A stretch of 64,000 nucleotides of DNA from Xylanibacter rodentium (GCF_013166575.1 NZ_JABKKE010000011.1:45962-109961), one strand, 5' to 3'. Positions 36,030 through 45,398 are shown, counted from the stretch's first letter. The notes: generated by a model not told the origin, from the sequence alone. A program made the numbers and translations.

Positions 36030-38309
36030 ATGGCAGACCCATTACTTAAAATCAAAGCGAACGACTGGATAAAGAGCGTTATCACCATTCGCGACAACAT
36101 AAAGCGATTTGAGAAAAAGGAGGCCGAAGCCTTCATCTGTGCCGTACGCGCCGTACTCGAGATTGACACGGTCGGCAAGCAGATGGCCGAGGCCGACCTG
36201 AATGAGCTCGGCAACTATATTCATGAGGCCATGCAGGATGATTTCTGCACAGCCGTGCAGAAGTTTGTGACCTCGTCCCGCAAGTTCAACACAAGCGTAG
36301 GTACACTCAAAGAACTGCGCCTGCTCATAGGCAAAGACATCAGCCATCTCATTTTTGCTAAGACACCAGAACCGTCAACCCCCATACACTATAAAACAGC
36401 CACGGTAGACACGCCACCTTCAGAACAAACGACAAAAGCAGACACATTATTTAAACTTAAAGCTGACGGATGGATAAAGAACGTTATCATCGTTCGCGAC
36501 AACATAAAAAATTTTGAAAAACATGAAGCCGAAGCCTTCGTCAATGCCGTGCGTGCCGTGTTTGAGATAGACACGGCTGGCAAACTGATAGTCGATACCG
36601 ACCTGAGCAAGCTTGAAAATTATATAAATAATGCCAAACCTGGCCCATTCTACACTGCCGTACAGCAATTTATCGTATATACCCGCAAGTTTAACAAGAG
36701 CGTAGATACGCTCAAAGAACTGCGCCTTTACATTTCCAAAAACATCACCGAGTTCGCCTTTGCCAAGACCCCCGAACCTCCCAAACCCATACAGCGGAAA
36801 GTGACCATGCCCAACGGTGCTGTATGGGAAGGCACGTTCCTCGGCGACGAACCGGTACAGTCGGGCAAGATATTCTACAAGAGCGGCTTCAGATATGAAG
36901 GACAATGGAACAAGTATGGCCCCCACGGATACGGAAAAGACTACGATGATAAGGGTGTTGTACTTGGCGAAGGTCATTATTACAACGGCAGGCAAGCTGG
37001 TAGAGGCGTGTATTATGACGGTAACGGCAAAAAATTCTACGAAGGTGAATGGGACGAAGGTGACAACGGAATGCCCAAGGACGGATGCCGCGGATACATA
37101 ATCAACGACGATGGCAGCAAGACAGAGGCGGAGTGGCAAAACGGCGATATAAAGGAAGGAAAAACAATACCGTCACCTAACAAACCCGCTTCTAAACCTA
37201 CTCCCAAACCTGCATCACAGACGCAAAAACCGAAAACATCGTCTTATTCTTCATCCTCGTCTTCTACATCGACTTATCGGCCTCAACCGGCCAAGCCGAA
37301 GAAGAAAGACGGTTGCAAGACATCGTGTCTGATATGGATTTTCATTCTTCTGTTTGGAAGCGGGCCGATATATTTCGGCAGCCAATGGCTGTTGGAAAAG
37401 TTCGCCGAGCAACCCGTAGCCTACGAAGAGCTGTTGCAAGGCCCGTGGAACGGCACAGTGGGCGAAACACCTGCCACACTGCTCTTTACCGAGATGCGGG
37501 GTGACTCTGTCTTTGCACGCCTCACTGCAAAATACCGCAAGAAGGTGACACACAGGCTCGAAGGCTTTGTAAACCGTAAGGAAAACTACATATATTTCAC
37601 TGATATGGATACGGACAAATATATGAACGGTGACTTCAGGATATCCATGACCGACAGTCATGATTCGCTCACCGGCCATTTCATTGCCACAACCAGCAGA
37701 AGAACAGTACCGGTAAGTTTCGGCAAGTCGGACAGCATATATGTGGAGGAAAAGACAAAAAGCACCACCACAACAAGCAAGCAGACGAAGAAGAAACGAA
37801 ACACCGGGACTGCTGCCACTGAAAAGCAGCCAAGCGAAGAGGCATACGAAAGGGTAATGTCCAAAGCACAAGCCATGGCCGATGCTGATGCTGCAAAGGG
37901 GAAGCCCGACAAAGCCGTACAATCGGAATCGGCCGTACGGAACGAAACGCCGGCCCACACGGCCCCGGTCGAAGATAATGAGAAGGCCGACAACACTCCC
38001 GTAGTGTCGGCTGATATGATGCCGTCGTTCCCCGGCGGAGACGCTGCGCTTATGAGGTGGTTGGGCCAGAACATCAGATACCCGGCAGATGCAATGGAGA
38101 ACGGAATACAGGGGCGTGTTTTCGTCAGGTTTACCGTTGACAAGAACGGTACCATCCACGACCCGAAAGTGATCAGAGGTGTAGACCCGTCACTCGACAG
38201 GGAAGCGCTCCGCGTAATCAAGGCCATGCCTCGTTGGATTCCCGGCAAGAATAACGGCAGAGCTGTTGCCGTATACCTGACTCTGCCCGTAACATTCAAG
38301 CTGCGCTGA
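36030..38309 (+). CDS. duplicated helical domain, MORN, membrane segment, TonB C-terminal domain
   Basis: A 759-residue protein read from ATG at 36030. Two copies of a helical domain of about 110 residues come first (ANDWIKSVITIRDNIKRFEK and ADGWIKNVIIVRDNIKNFEK). MORN-like repeats follow (about 255-365). A Pro/Lys/Ser linker precedes one membrane segment (SCLIWIFILLFGSGPIYFGS, about 433). A beta domain comes next, and a C-terminal TonB fold (FPGGDAALMRWLGQNIRYP to VYLTLPVTFKLR). The topology places the helical and MORN parts in the cytoplasm and TonB in the periplasm. It may carry the island's signal to the envelope. The frame stays open to 35946, overlapping the previous gene. Confidence 0.8.
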   Translation: MADPLLKIKANDWIKSVITIRDNIKRFEKKEAEAFICAVRAVLEIDTVGKQMAEADLNELGNYIHEAMQDDFCTAVQKFVTSSRKFNTSVGTLKELRLLIGKDISHLIFAKTPEPSTPIHYKTATVDTPPSEQTTKADTLFKLKADGWIKNVIIVRDNIKNFEKHEAEAFVNAVRAVFEIDTAGKLIVDTDLSKLENYINNAKPGPFYTAVQQFIVYTRKFNKSVDTLKELRLYISKNITEFAFAKTPEPPKPIQRKVTMPNGAVWEGTFLGDEPVQSGKIFYKSGFRYEGQWNKYGPHGYGKDYDDKGVVLGEGHYYNGRQAGRGVYYDGNGKKFYEGEWDEGDNGMPKDGCRGYIINDDGSKTEAEWQNGDIKEGKTIPSPNKPASKPTPKPASQTQKPKTSSYSSSSSSTSTYRPQPAKPKKKDGCKTSCLIWIFILLFGSGPIYFGSQWLLEKFAEQPVAYEELLQGPWNGTVGETPATLLFTEMRGDSVFARLTAKYRKKVTHRLEGFVNRKENYIYFTDMDTDKYMNGDFRISMTDSHDSLTGHFIATTSRRTVPVSFGKSDSIYVEEKTKSTTTTSKQTKKKRNTGTAATEKQPSEEAYERVMSKAQAMADADAAKGKPDKAVQSESAVRNETPAHTAPVEDNEKADNTPVVSADMMPSFPGGDAALMRWLGQNIRYPADAMENGIQGRVFVRFTVDKNGTIHDPKVIRGVDPSLDREALRVIKAMPRWIPGKNNGRAVAVYLTLPVTFKLR

Positions 38310-38326
38310 AATACGCCAGCAAGTGT

Positions 38327-38386
38327 AAATATGGTGTCTCAGAACCCGACAATACGATTACTGGAGTTCTGTGACACCATATTTTT
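38327..38386 (+). terminator. terminator of the TerY island
   Basis: AAATATGGTGTCTCAGAAC pairs with GTTCTGTGACACCATATTT (one mismatch) and is followed by T residues, 18 bases after the last island gene. Confidence 0.8.
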
Positions 38387-38705
38387 ATTGATGACGATAC
38401 ACGTCACAGATATTCTACACATTTTCCGTGTCAGTGGATTTTTGTGATAACAGTCTTGTCTGCAACCAACTCTTGAATATGATTGCTCCACGGCTCCTTT
38501 TTCGTATTATTTACACAAAATACTTGCACAACAGGAAATAAAGCGCTATTTTTGCGGATATATACGAACGTATCATGCAGTGCGGTCCGTGTCCTTACAT
38601 CATATCCGACATAATCGTCAGAATCCGGCATGTGCCGGTATTGTCACGGCAGACGGCATTGTCCTGCAGTAGCAACAATCAGAAACTGAACATAAACATA
38701 TACCA
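38387..38705 (+). promoter_or_regulatory. intergenic leader with proA promoter
   Basis: No gene is visible. CTTG (38523-38526), 20 bases, TATTTTTG (38547-38554) form a Bacteroidetes promoter. The leader to proA is about 150 bases, with a small GGCATGTGCC hairpin near 38629; I cannot assign a riboswitch. Confidence 0.55.
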
Positions 38706-39947
38706 ATGACAGAGACATTCAAGAAAGCCAAGTCGGCCGGCCGGAAACTCGCACTGCTGACCGATGAAAAGCGTAACGGGATATTGCGTGATGTGGCCGA
38801 TGCGATAATAGCCGGTAAGAGCTACATATTGCAGGCCAACGTTGCAGACCTGAAAAAGATGGAACCGTCGGATCCGCTTTACGACCGGCTGATGCTTACG
38901 GAAAGCCGGTTGGAGTCTATAGCCGCAGACATGCGCAATGTGAGCCGGCTGCCGTCGCCGTTGGGCCGCACCTTGACAGAGCGTACGCTTGACAACGGTT
39001 TGAGACTGAGGCGCGTGAGTGTGCCGTTCGGTGTGATCGGCATGATATATGAGGCACGGCCAAACGTAACATTCGACGTTTTCGCGCTTTGTTTCAAAAG
39101 CGGCAATGCATGTGTGTTGAAAGGCGGACGCGATGCCGACTGTTCCAACCGTGCCGCGGTCGATGTGATACATAAGGTGCTTGCCGGTCATGGAATAGAC
39201 ACGGCGGCGGTCACGCTTCTTCCTGCCACTCACGAAGCCACGGCATCCATGCTGTCGGCCGTAGGATATATCGACCTTTGCATACCGCGCGGCGGACGCA
39301 AGCTGATAGACTTTGTACGCGACACGGCCCGCGTGCCGGTAATAGAGACGGGCGCCGGTGTTGTGAACACCTACTTCGACGCGGCGGGAGATACGGAAAA
39401 AGGACAACGCATCATCTGCAATGCCAAGACAAGGCGCGTCAGCGTGTGCAATGCTCTCGACTGTCTGCTTGTACACCGTGCTCGCCTGACCGATCTTCCG
39501 GCCTTGTGCGCTCCGCTGGCCGAAAAGCAGGTGACCGTCTTCGCCGATGTTTCTGCAATGAATATGCTGCGCGGCTCTTATCCCGACAGACTGCTTGCCG
39601 ACGCCACGGCCGACAGCTACGGCACGGAATACATGGACTACAAGATGGCCGTCAGAACGGTATCGTCGGCCGCCGAGGCAATAGACCATATCAACCGCTA
39701 CGGCTCGGGACACAGCGAGTGTATCATAACGGAAGATGCAGATACGGCGCGACAGTTCCAGACAAGGGTAGACGCAGCCTGTGTATATGTCAACGCCCCC
39801 ACGAGTTTCACCGACGGGGCACAGTTCGGGCTTGGGGCCGAAATAGGAATAAGTACTCAGAAACTGGGGCCGAGAGGACCGATGGGTCTTGAGGAGATTA
39901 CCACGTACAAGTGGCTCATCGAGGGTGACGGACAGATAAGGGAATAA
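38706..39947 (+). CDS. proA: glutamate-5-semialdehyde dehydrogenase (gamma-glutamyl phosphate reductase)
   Basis: A 413-residue aldehyde-dehydrogenase-fold enzyme that reduces gamma-glutamyl phosphate with NADPH in proline synthesis. Motifs: [59 protein letters not shown], and [17 protein letters not shown] with the catalytic Cys. The C-terminal [20 protein letters not shown] is standard. proB lies 7 kb downstream on the other strand rather than beside it. argF' follows after 147 bases containing a family D repeat arm. Confidence 0.96.
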   Translation: MTETFKKAKSAGRKLALLTDEKRNGILRDVADAIIAGKSYILQANVADLKKMEPSDPLYDRLMLTESRLESIAADMRNVSRLPSPLGRTLTERTLDNGLRLRRVSVPFGVIGMIYEARPNVTFDVFALCFKSGNACVLKGGRDADCSNRAAVDVIHKVLAGHGIDTAAVTLLPATHEATASMLSAVGYIDLCIPRGGRKLIDFVRDTARVPVIETGAGVVNTYFDAAGDTEKGQRIICNAKTRRVSVCNALDCLLVHRARLTDLPALCAPLAEKQVTVFADVSAMNMLRGSYPDRLLADATADSYGTEYMDYKMAVRTVSSAAEAIDHINRYGSGHSECIITEDADTARQFQTRVDAACVYVNAPTSFTDGAQFGLGAEIGISTQKLGPRGPMGLEEITTYKWLIEGDGQIRE

Positions 39948-39951
39948 GAAG

Positions 39952-39995
39952 CCCCACCCGACCTCCCCAAGTGGAGGAGAAGTGAAGAAACGGGG
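39952..39995 (+). repeat. family D repeat arm
   Basis: GCCCCACCCGACCTCCCCAA followed by GGAGGAGAAGTGAAG: a single arm of the family seen as an inverted pair at 27722-27943. Confidence 0.65.
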
Positions 39996-40093
39996 ATGGG
40001 TTCGAAGTGATGAAGCACAGTCACCACAAGTAGGGATTGGGATGGCGGCAGTGCAGAAGAAATACGATTATACAATTTAAAGGACAAGACAAT

Positions 40094-41143
40094 ATGAGAA
40101 CATTCATCAACGTAGAAGACATCGGTGACCTCAACCTTGCGCTCGCCGAAGCACAGGAGATAAAAAACGACAGATTCAAATATCAGCATCTCGGCAAGAA
40201 CAAGACACTGCTGATGATATTTTTCAACAACTCTCTGCGCACACGCCTGAGCACACAGAAAGCCGCGATGAACCTCGGCATGAACGTCATCGTGCTCGAT
40301 GTGAACGCCGGTGCATGGAAACTGGAAACCGAACGCGGCGTGATAATGGACGGAGACAAGAGCGAGCATCTTCTCGAGGCTATACCTGTGATGGCCTCCT
40401 ACTGCGACATTATCGGAGTACGCTCGTTTGCAGGACTTACCGACCGTGAGTACGATTATGCCGAGACGGTGCTCAATCAATTCATCCGTTACAGCGGCAA
40501 GCCGGTTTTCGCTATGGAGACGGCCACGGTACATCCGCTCCAGGCTTTCGCCGACCTTATTACCATAAATGAGGAATGGAGAATGAAGAATGAAGAATGT
40601 GGAATGATGGATGAAGAATCCACCGCGGCAGCAAATTCTTCATCCATCATTCCACATTCTTCATTTAAAAAACGTCCCAAGGTGGTACTGACATGGGCGC
40701 CCCACTGCCGCGCATTGCCGCAGGCTGTACCTAACTCGTTCGCACAATGGATGAACGCGGCCGACGTCGATTTCGTAATAACGCATCCCGAGGGCTATGA
40801 GCTCGACCCGAAGTTTGCGGGCGGGGCCCGGGTGGAGTACAATCAGATGAAAGCATTGGAGAATGCTGATTTCGTATATGCCAAAAACTGGAGTTGTCCG
40901 GGTGTGACATGCCCCGACGACTATGGCAAGATACTGTCTAAGGACATGAGCTGGACGATAGATTCTGCCCACATGGCCGTAACCGACAAAGGCAAGTTCA
41001 TGCACTGTCTGCCCGTACGCCGTGGTCTCATCGTTACCGACGATGTTATCGAAGGTCCCGATTCGCTCGTAATCCCTGAGGCTGCCAACCGTGAGATTTC
41101 ATGTTCGGTGGTGCTTAAAAGGATGCTTGAAAGCAACTTATAA
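40094..41143 (+). CDS. argF': N-succinylornithine (acetylornithine-type) carbamoyltransferase with repeat-derived insertion
   Basis: A 349-residue transcarbamylase of the type shown in Bacteroides fragilis to use N-succinylornithine. The carbamoyl-phosphate motif is FFNNSLRTRLSTQK; TVHPLQAFADLITI and FMHCLPVRRGLIVTDDVI are also present. Between ADLITI and RPKVVLTWAPH the family normally has about ten residues; here about 35 are found, encoded by a perfect 31-bp inverted repeat (40589-40665, residues 166-191). The frame is intact, so the enzyme may work with a surface loop insertion. The final Leu codon and stop come from a family A repeat. Start 40094 matches the family N-terminus (MRTFINVEDI). 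Confidence 0.92.
   Translation: MRTFINVEDIGDLNLALAEAQEIKNDRFKYQHLGKNKTLLMIFFNNSLRTRLSTQKAAMNLGMNVIVLDVNAGAWKLETERGVIMDGDKSEHLLEAIPVMASYCDIIGVRSFAGLTDREYDYAETVLNQFIRYSGKPVFAMETATVHPLQAFADLITINEEWRMKNEECGMMDEESTAAANSSSIIPHSSFKKRPKVVLTWAPHCRALPQAVPNSFAQWMNAADVDFVITHPEGYELDPKFAGGARVEYNQMKALENADFVYAKNWSCPGVTCPDDYGKILSKDMSWTIDSAHMAVTDKGKFMHCLPVRRGLIVTDDVIEGPDSLVIPEAANREISCSVVLKRMLESNL
40589..40665. repeat. family C palindrome inside argF' (perfect 31-bp arms)
   Basis: Arms 40589-40619 and 40635-40665 are exact complements built on GAATGTGGAATGATGGATGA, with a 15-base loop CCACCGCGGCAGCAA. Repeated GAATGAA units extend the left side. The reading frame passes through both arms without a stop. Confidence 0.92.
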
Positions 41144-41258
41144 TTGAGAATTGAGAGTTGAGAATGGAGAATTATGATTAGCTTTATATCAAGAAACTGT
41201 TGAAAGTCTTGAAGGTAATCATAATTCTCCATTCTCAACTCTCAATTCTCAATTATAA
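41138..41258. repeat. family A inverted repeat, perfect 43-bp arms, contains two stop codons
   Basis: Arms 41138-41180 and 41216-41258 are exact complements. The outer ends (TTATAATTGAGA) supply TTA-TAA, the last codon and stop of argF' (stop 41141-41143). On the other strand they supply the stop of the NigD-like gene (41253-41255). The whole gap between the convergent genes is the element. Confidence 0.93.
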
Positions 41259-41966
41259 AATTTCCAGTTTTTTCGTCACCGGTCCGTCGTATGTATTTAT
41301 TGTTATATATACAGAGTCACCATCGATTTCTCCACACGGCACACTGACATAATACCGCGATGAATAATACTCGGGCACACCGCCCTGGTCGTGATACATC
41401 TGCAACATTACGGTACGTGTTCCGTCATCGTTTGTAACAATCCGTCGTTGCACCATACCGATAGTATGCAGTATGTTATCATCTCCGGTACTGCCGTTTT
41501 TCAGATAAAAGCCGATGTTGACATAGCGTCCGCCGGCACTCAGCCACATGCTTTCAAACTTCACCGGGTCGGTGCGTACCCCATCCTTGAAACTGTCTTC
41601 GGCCTTGGGACTGAGCACCGGCACCATCGACAGTGCGACGGGTTCGGCCACTGCCGCAGCGTCGTTTGTATTGTCCGTGATTTCCGTATCAGCGGATACA
41701 TTGTAATACAGCACCGCGCGATACAGCGTGTCGGGCCGGTTGAGCCATCCGGCTGTAAGGCGGCTGCTCAGGTTGATTTTCCTGCCGTCGTCCGTGAGCA
41801 CATAGTCCACGGCACAGTCATTGCCGGTGTGGGCCTCGACAAAGTCGGCGCGGGTGAGCGACAATGGTCCGGTACCGCTGTCATAGGCATCGTTCTTGCA
41901 GGCTGTCATCGTAGTGATAGCCGCCACAGCCATGACAGCCGCTTTGAGCAGCGTGCTTCTTTTCAT
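41253..41966 (-). CDS. NigD-like lipoprotein
   Basis: A 237-residue protein with a lipoprotein signal (MKRSTLLKAAVMAVAAITTM then TAC, lipid Cys about residue 23) and a beta-rich body resembling the NigD-like family of Bacteroidota (YVNIGFYLKNGS, then a C-terminal sandwich ending VTKKLEIL). Function is unknown; such proteins are surface or periplasmic lipoproteins. Its start overlaps the stop of the upstream acyltransferase by 4 bases, so it belongs to the PASTA-rluD-ddl-acyltransferase operon. Its stop codon lies in the family A repeat. Confidence 0.75.
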   Translation of the reverse strand: MKRSTLLKAAVMAVAAITTMTACKNDAYDSGTGPLSLTRADFVEAHTGNDCAVDYVLTDDGRKINLSSRLTAGWLNRPDTLYRAVLYYNVSADTEITDNTNDAAAVAEPVALSMVPVLSPKAEDSFKDGVRTDPVKFESMWLSAGGRYVNIGFYLKNGSTGDDNILHTIGMVQRRIVTNDDGTRTVMLQMYHDQGGVPEYYSSRYYVSVPCGEIDGDSVYITINTYDGPVTKKLEIL

Positions 41967-43114
41967 TTCAGAGCCTCCAGATGGTTTATCGCCGGATTGG
42001 CATACATCGTCAGCATACGCTCGCGCAGGAAGTCCTCGTCCTTGTTGTCGAGTTCTATTTTTGCCATCTGTCCCGTCAGATACTGCTCGAACGCAGCCTT
42101 TTCCTCCACCGTATAGTGAGCCTTGAAACGGTCGTTGCCGGCCAGCATGTCGGCCGCCGCATAATTACAAGGATATAGCCGGTAGTTGGAATGTATCTCG
42201 CGGTCGATGTGCTTTGCCACAGTCTCGAACAGTTCGCCCTTCGGTATGTCCGGATCGAGCGAGAGCAGCCATCTGTCAATACATGGCGCGCAGTGATAAT
42301 GTATGTGTCCTTTGTACCCCATGATACCGGTCTTCATGCTCAGCACATCATCGGCTTTGGTCTTTTTCCATCCCTCGACGTCACGTTTGAGCTGGAACTC
42401 GCGAGCTTTCAGCCAGTCGCACGGGTCATACTCATACGATATGGCCAACGGCACGATGTGCAATTGCAACAGGCGTTCTGTCACCGAACCCTCGCCGCCC
42501 ATGGCCATCATCTTGATGATAGACTGCTGCGTGCGGTCGTCACTGTCCTTGGCCCGTCCTTCACGCTGCGCTATCCATATGTTGTCGTGCTTGGTGCTGA
42601 TGACAAAGTGCATGTATTCCGACAGCCTCCGGCTGTTGGCAAGCATCTCACGTATACCGGCACTACGTTGCACGATGAATGCCTTTGTCACCTTGACGAG
42701 GTCCTTTATCCATGGCGCGGCCAGCAGGTTGTCACCGATGGCAATCTCGGTGGTGGTTCCGCATCCAGTATCGAAAAGCATGACATCGAGCAATGCCGAA
42801 TCGAGCACAATGTCCCTGTGGTTGCTGACAAAGGTATAGCGTCCGTTCAGATCAACAGCGCCGGCATTCATGTCGCAACCCTTTGCGGCTTTGGCCACAA
42901 GATTCTTCAGGAACGGATAGCAAAGCGCATGCTGGAACTCTATGTTGGTCTTGCAGGCTCTTATCTTCTGTGCGACAGCCTCGAAAGGCACGCTGCTGAA
43001 AATATGTCCGATGACAGTACGGAACTGCGGGTCGGCAATGAGCCGTTCGTATGCCTCGGGCAATTCTTCCGGCTCGAAAGGCCGTATCGGGTCAAATTGT
43101 GATGGGATGTTCAT
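41963..43114 (-). CDS. glycerolphosphate-type acyltransferase (PlsC-like)
   Basis: A 383-residue protein with the acyltransferase motif FVSNHRDIVLDSALLDVML (about 93) and a downstream block IWIAQREGRAKDSDDRTQQS that fits the EGxR-type phosphate-binding motif. Length and pattern match the larger LPLAT proteins of Bacteroidota, often called 1-acyl-sn-glycerol-3-phosphate acyltransferase. It should acylate a glycerol-phosphate or similar lipid at the inner membrane. It lies 19 bases after ddl and overlaps the NigD-like gene by 4 bases. Confidence 0.8.
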   Translation of the reverse strand: MNIPSQFDPIRPFEPEELPEAYERLIADPQFRTVIGHIFSSVPFEAVAQKIRACKTNIEFQHALCYPFLKNLVAKAAKGCDMNAGAVDLNGRYTFVSNHRDIVLDSALLDVMLFDTGCGTTTEIAIGDNLLAAPWIKDLVKVTKAFIVQRSAGIREMLANSRRLSEYMHFVISTKHDNIWIAQREGRAKDSDDRTQQSIIKMMAMGGEGSVTERLLQLHIVPLAISYEYDPCDWLKAREFQLKRDVEGWKKTKADDVLSMKTGIMGYKGHIHYHCAPCIDRWLLSLDPDIPKGELFETVAKHIDREIHSNYRLYPCNYAAADMLAGNDRFKAHYTVEEKAAFEQYLTGQMAKIELDNKDEDFLRERMLTMYANPAINHLEALK

Positions 43115-43133
43115 ATGTCTTTCTTTATTTCAG

Positions 43134-44150
43134 TCATTGAAACTGATTCTCTACAATATCCGTCAGCACGTCCTTCATTTCCAGTCCTGCGGCGCGCACC
43201 TGTTGCGGAATGAAGCTCGTGGGCGTCATTCCCGGCGTGGTGTTCACCTCGAGCATGTATATCTTGTCTGTATCCCGGCCGTCTCTGCCCTTGCCCTTGG
43301 CTATGATGTAGTCTATACGTATGATGCCGTTGCATCCCAATATGTCGTAGATGTGGCTCGTTATCTCACGCACACGCCGTGTGGTGTCGTCGCTTAGGCG
43401 CGCGGGCGTAATCTCTTTCACTTGTCCGTTGTATTTGGCGTCGTAATCGAAGAATTCGTTGCTTGTGACCACTTCTGTAGCCGGCAGCACTACCGTCTTC
43501 TCCTTCGTCTTGTACACACCGATTGAAATCTCCGTTCCCTCGATATACTGCTCCACCATCACCTCGGGACTTTCCATTATAGCCTTGCGGATGGCGGGGG
43601 CGAGCTGGTCCTTGTTTTTCACTTTCGACACGCCGAAACTACTGCCGTCGGCAGCAGGCTTTACGAAACAAGGCATGCCTATACGCCGCTCCACTTCGTC
43701 GTCGCTCACCATTTCCTCGTAGCCTTTGCGTATCAGCAGCGAGTCGGCCACGAGCACGCCATATCCTCTAAGATACTGGTTGAGTACGAACTTGTCGAAC
43801 GTGATGGCCTCGACGAGTACGCCGCTTGTGGAATAGGGCAGGCCGATAAGGTCGAAATATCCCTGCAGCAGCCCGTTTTCGCCAGGTGTGCCGTGAATGG
43901 TGATGTAGGCATAATCGAACTGTACGGCAACTCCGTTCTCGACAAACGAGAAGTCGTTGCGGTCGATGGGTGCGGTGGTGCCGTCGGTCAGTTCGACGTG
44001 CCAGTCCTGTCCTTTTATATCGACGATGCGTATGTTGTAGCGTTCCTTGTCGAAGAACGAGTAAAGACCGCGTGCCGAGCGCAGCGAAACGTCGTGCTCG
44101 GACGAGTCTCCGCCGCATACGATGGCTATATTTTTTTTCTGATTTTCCAT
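43134..44150 (-). CDS. ddl: D-alanine--D-alanine ligase
   Basis: A 338-residue ATP-grasp enzyme making D-Ala-D-Ala, used by MurF. Motifs: IAIVCGGDSSEHDVSLRSA, TIHGTPGENGLLQGYFD, FVKPAADGSSFGVSKV, EQYIEGTEISIGV and the C-terminal YMLEVNTTPGMTPTSFIP. Family length and active-site residues are intact. It lies between the rluD-like gene (132 bases) and the acyltransferase (19 bases) in one direction. Confidence 0.96.
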   Translation of the reverse strand: MENQKKNIAIVCGGDSSEHDVSLRSARGLYSFFDKERYNIRIVDIKGQDWHVELTDGTTAPIDRNDFSFVENGVAVQFDYAYITIHGTPGENGLLQGYFDLIGLPYSTSGVLVEAITFDKFVLNQYLRGYGVLVADSLLIRKGYEEMVSDDEVERRIGMPCFVKPAADGSSFGVSKVKNKDQLAPAIRKAIMESPEVMVEQYIEGTEISIGVYKTKEKTVVLPATEVVTSNEFFDYDAKYNGQVKEITPARLSDDTTRRVREITSHIYDILGCNGIIRIDYIIAKGKGRDGRDTDKIYMLEVNTTPGMTPTSFIPQQVRAAGLEMKDVLTDIVENQFQ

Positions 44151-44282
44151 ATTATTGTTTTTTGATGTCTTTTTATATGTATAGATGTCTTCTCACACGA
44201 ACTTGTTTTCCCGTCTTTCCGGGTTCTCCCGAGGCATCCGGTGCCATTGAAGTCGGTGACGGTCCGGATGTTGGTGCCGGCT

Positions 44283-45398
44283 TTAGCCGCGTGCCTGCGG
44301 CAGGTCTTCCTTAGGCATGCGTGCCGACACGTACCTACGCCACTTTTCTATCAGTGCCCACAGGTCGGCGGGCAGGTCGGACGTGAAGTCCATCTGCTCT
44401 TTTGTCGTGGGGTGGACAAAGCCCAGCGTGCGTGCGTGCAGGGCCTGCCGCGGGCAGTATGCGAAGCAGTTCAGCACAAACTGACGGTAGCTGCCGGTGC
44501 GTTCTCCGCGCAGTATCTCCGTTCCGCCGTAGCGCTGGTCGGAGAACAGCGGATGTCCGATGTGGCGCATGTGGGCACGTATCTGATGGGTACGTCCGGT
44601 CTCGAGAATGCACTCGACGAGGGTTACATATCCGAAACGCTCGATTACGCGGTAGTGTGTCACGGCGCTTTTTCCTATATCCGAGTCCGGGGGAAACACC
44701 GTCATTCGCATGCGGTCCTTGGGATCGCGTGCTATATTGCCCTCGATGGTGCCGCTGTCTTCGGTAAAGTTGCCCCACACCAGAGCCACGTAGCTGCGGT
44801 GGGTGGTCTTGTTGAAAAACTGTACTCCAAGCCCCATCTTCGCCTCGGGGGTCTTTGCCACCACGAGCAGCCCGCTGGTGTCCTTGTCAATGCGGTGCAC
44901 CAGTCCCACCTGCGGGTCGTTGGGGTCGTATGTGGGCAGGGTACGCAGATGCCATGCCACAGCGTTGACCAGTGTTCCGCTGAAGTTGCCGCATCCCGGA
45001 TGCACCACCAGTCCTGCCGGTTTGTTGACCACCATCAGGTCGTCGTCTTCGTAGACGATGTTGAGCGGAATGTCTTCCGGCTCTATGCGTGTGTTGTAGT
45101 GCGGCCTGTCGAGCATCAGTGTGACCACGTCGCCCGGGCGTACCTTGCAGTTGCTCTTCACGGGAGAGTCGTTCACAAACACGAATCCGGCGTCGGCGGC
45201 TTTCTGTATGCGGTTGCGGCTTGAGTGCTGCAACTTTTCGCACATATATTTGTCTATGCGCACAGGGTCCTGTCCACGGTCCACCTCAAACCGGTAGTGC
45301 TCAAACAGCTGCCGGTCCTGAAGTTGCTGGCTGTCGTCGCTTTCGACAATTCCGAACTCGTCTGTCAGTTCTTCTTCCATTATATTATCCAAATCCAT
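44283..45398 (-). CDS. RluD-family 23S rRNA pseudouridine synthase
   Basis: A 371-residue protein with an S4 RNA-binding domain (RIDKYMCEKLQHSSRNRIQK) and a pseudouridine synthase domain with catalytic Asp in VHRIDKDTSGLLVVAK. ECILETGRTHQIRAHMRHIG and SDQRYGG follow. RluD and RluC isomerise uridines in 23S rRNA; which site is modified cannot be told. ATG at 45398 is preferred to a GTG five codons upstream. It follows the PASTA gene by about 110 bases. Confidence 0.92.
   Translation of the reverse strand: MDLDNIMEEELTDEFGIVESDDSQQLQDRQLFEHYRFEVDRGQDPVRIDKYMCEKLQHSSRNRIQKAADAGFVFVNDSPVKSNCKVRPGDVVTLMLDRPHYNTRIEPEDIPLNIVYEDDDLMVVNKPAGLVVHPGCGNFSGTLVNAVAWHLRTLPTYDPNDPQVGLVHRIDKDTSGLLVVAKTPEAKMGLGVQFFNKTTHRSYVALVWGNFTEDSGTIEGNIARDPKDRMRMTVFPPDSDIGKSAVTHYRVIERFGYVTLVECILETGRTHQIRAHMRHIGHPLFSDQRYGGTEILRGERTGSYRQFVLNCFAYCPRQALHARTLGFVHPTTKEQMDFTSDLPADLWALIEKWRRYVSARMPKEDLPQARG

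Noticed and set aside
38555..38705. Riboswitch or T-box ahead of proA
   Set aside because: The leader is about 150 bases but I found no conserved T-box or other class motif; only one small hairpin.
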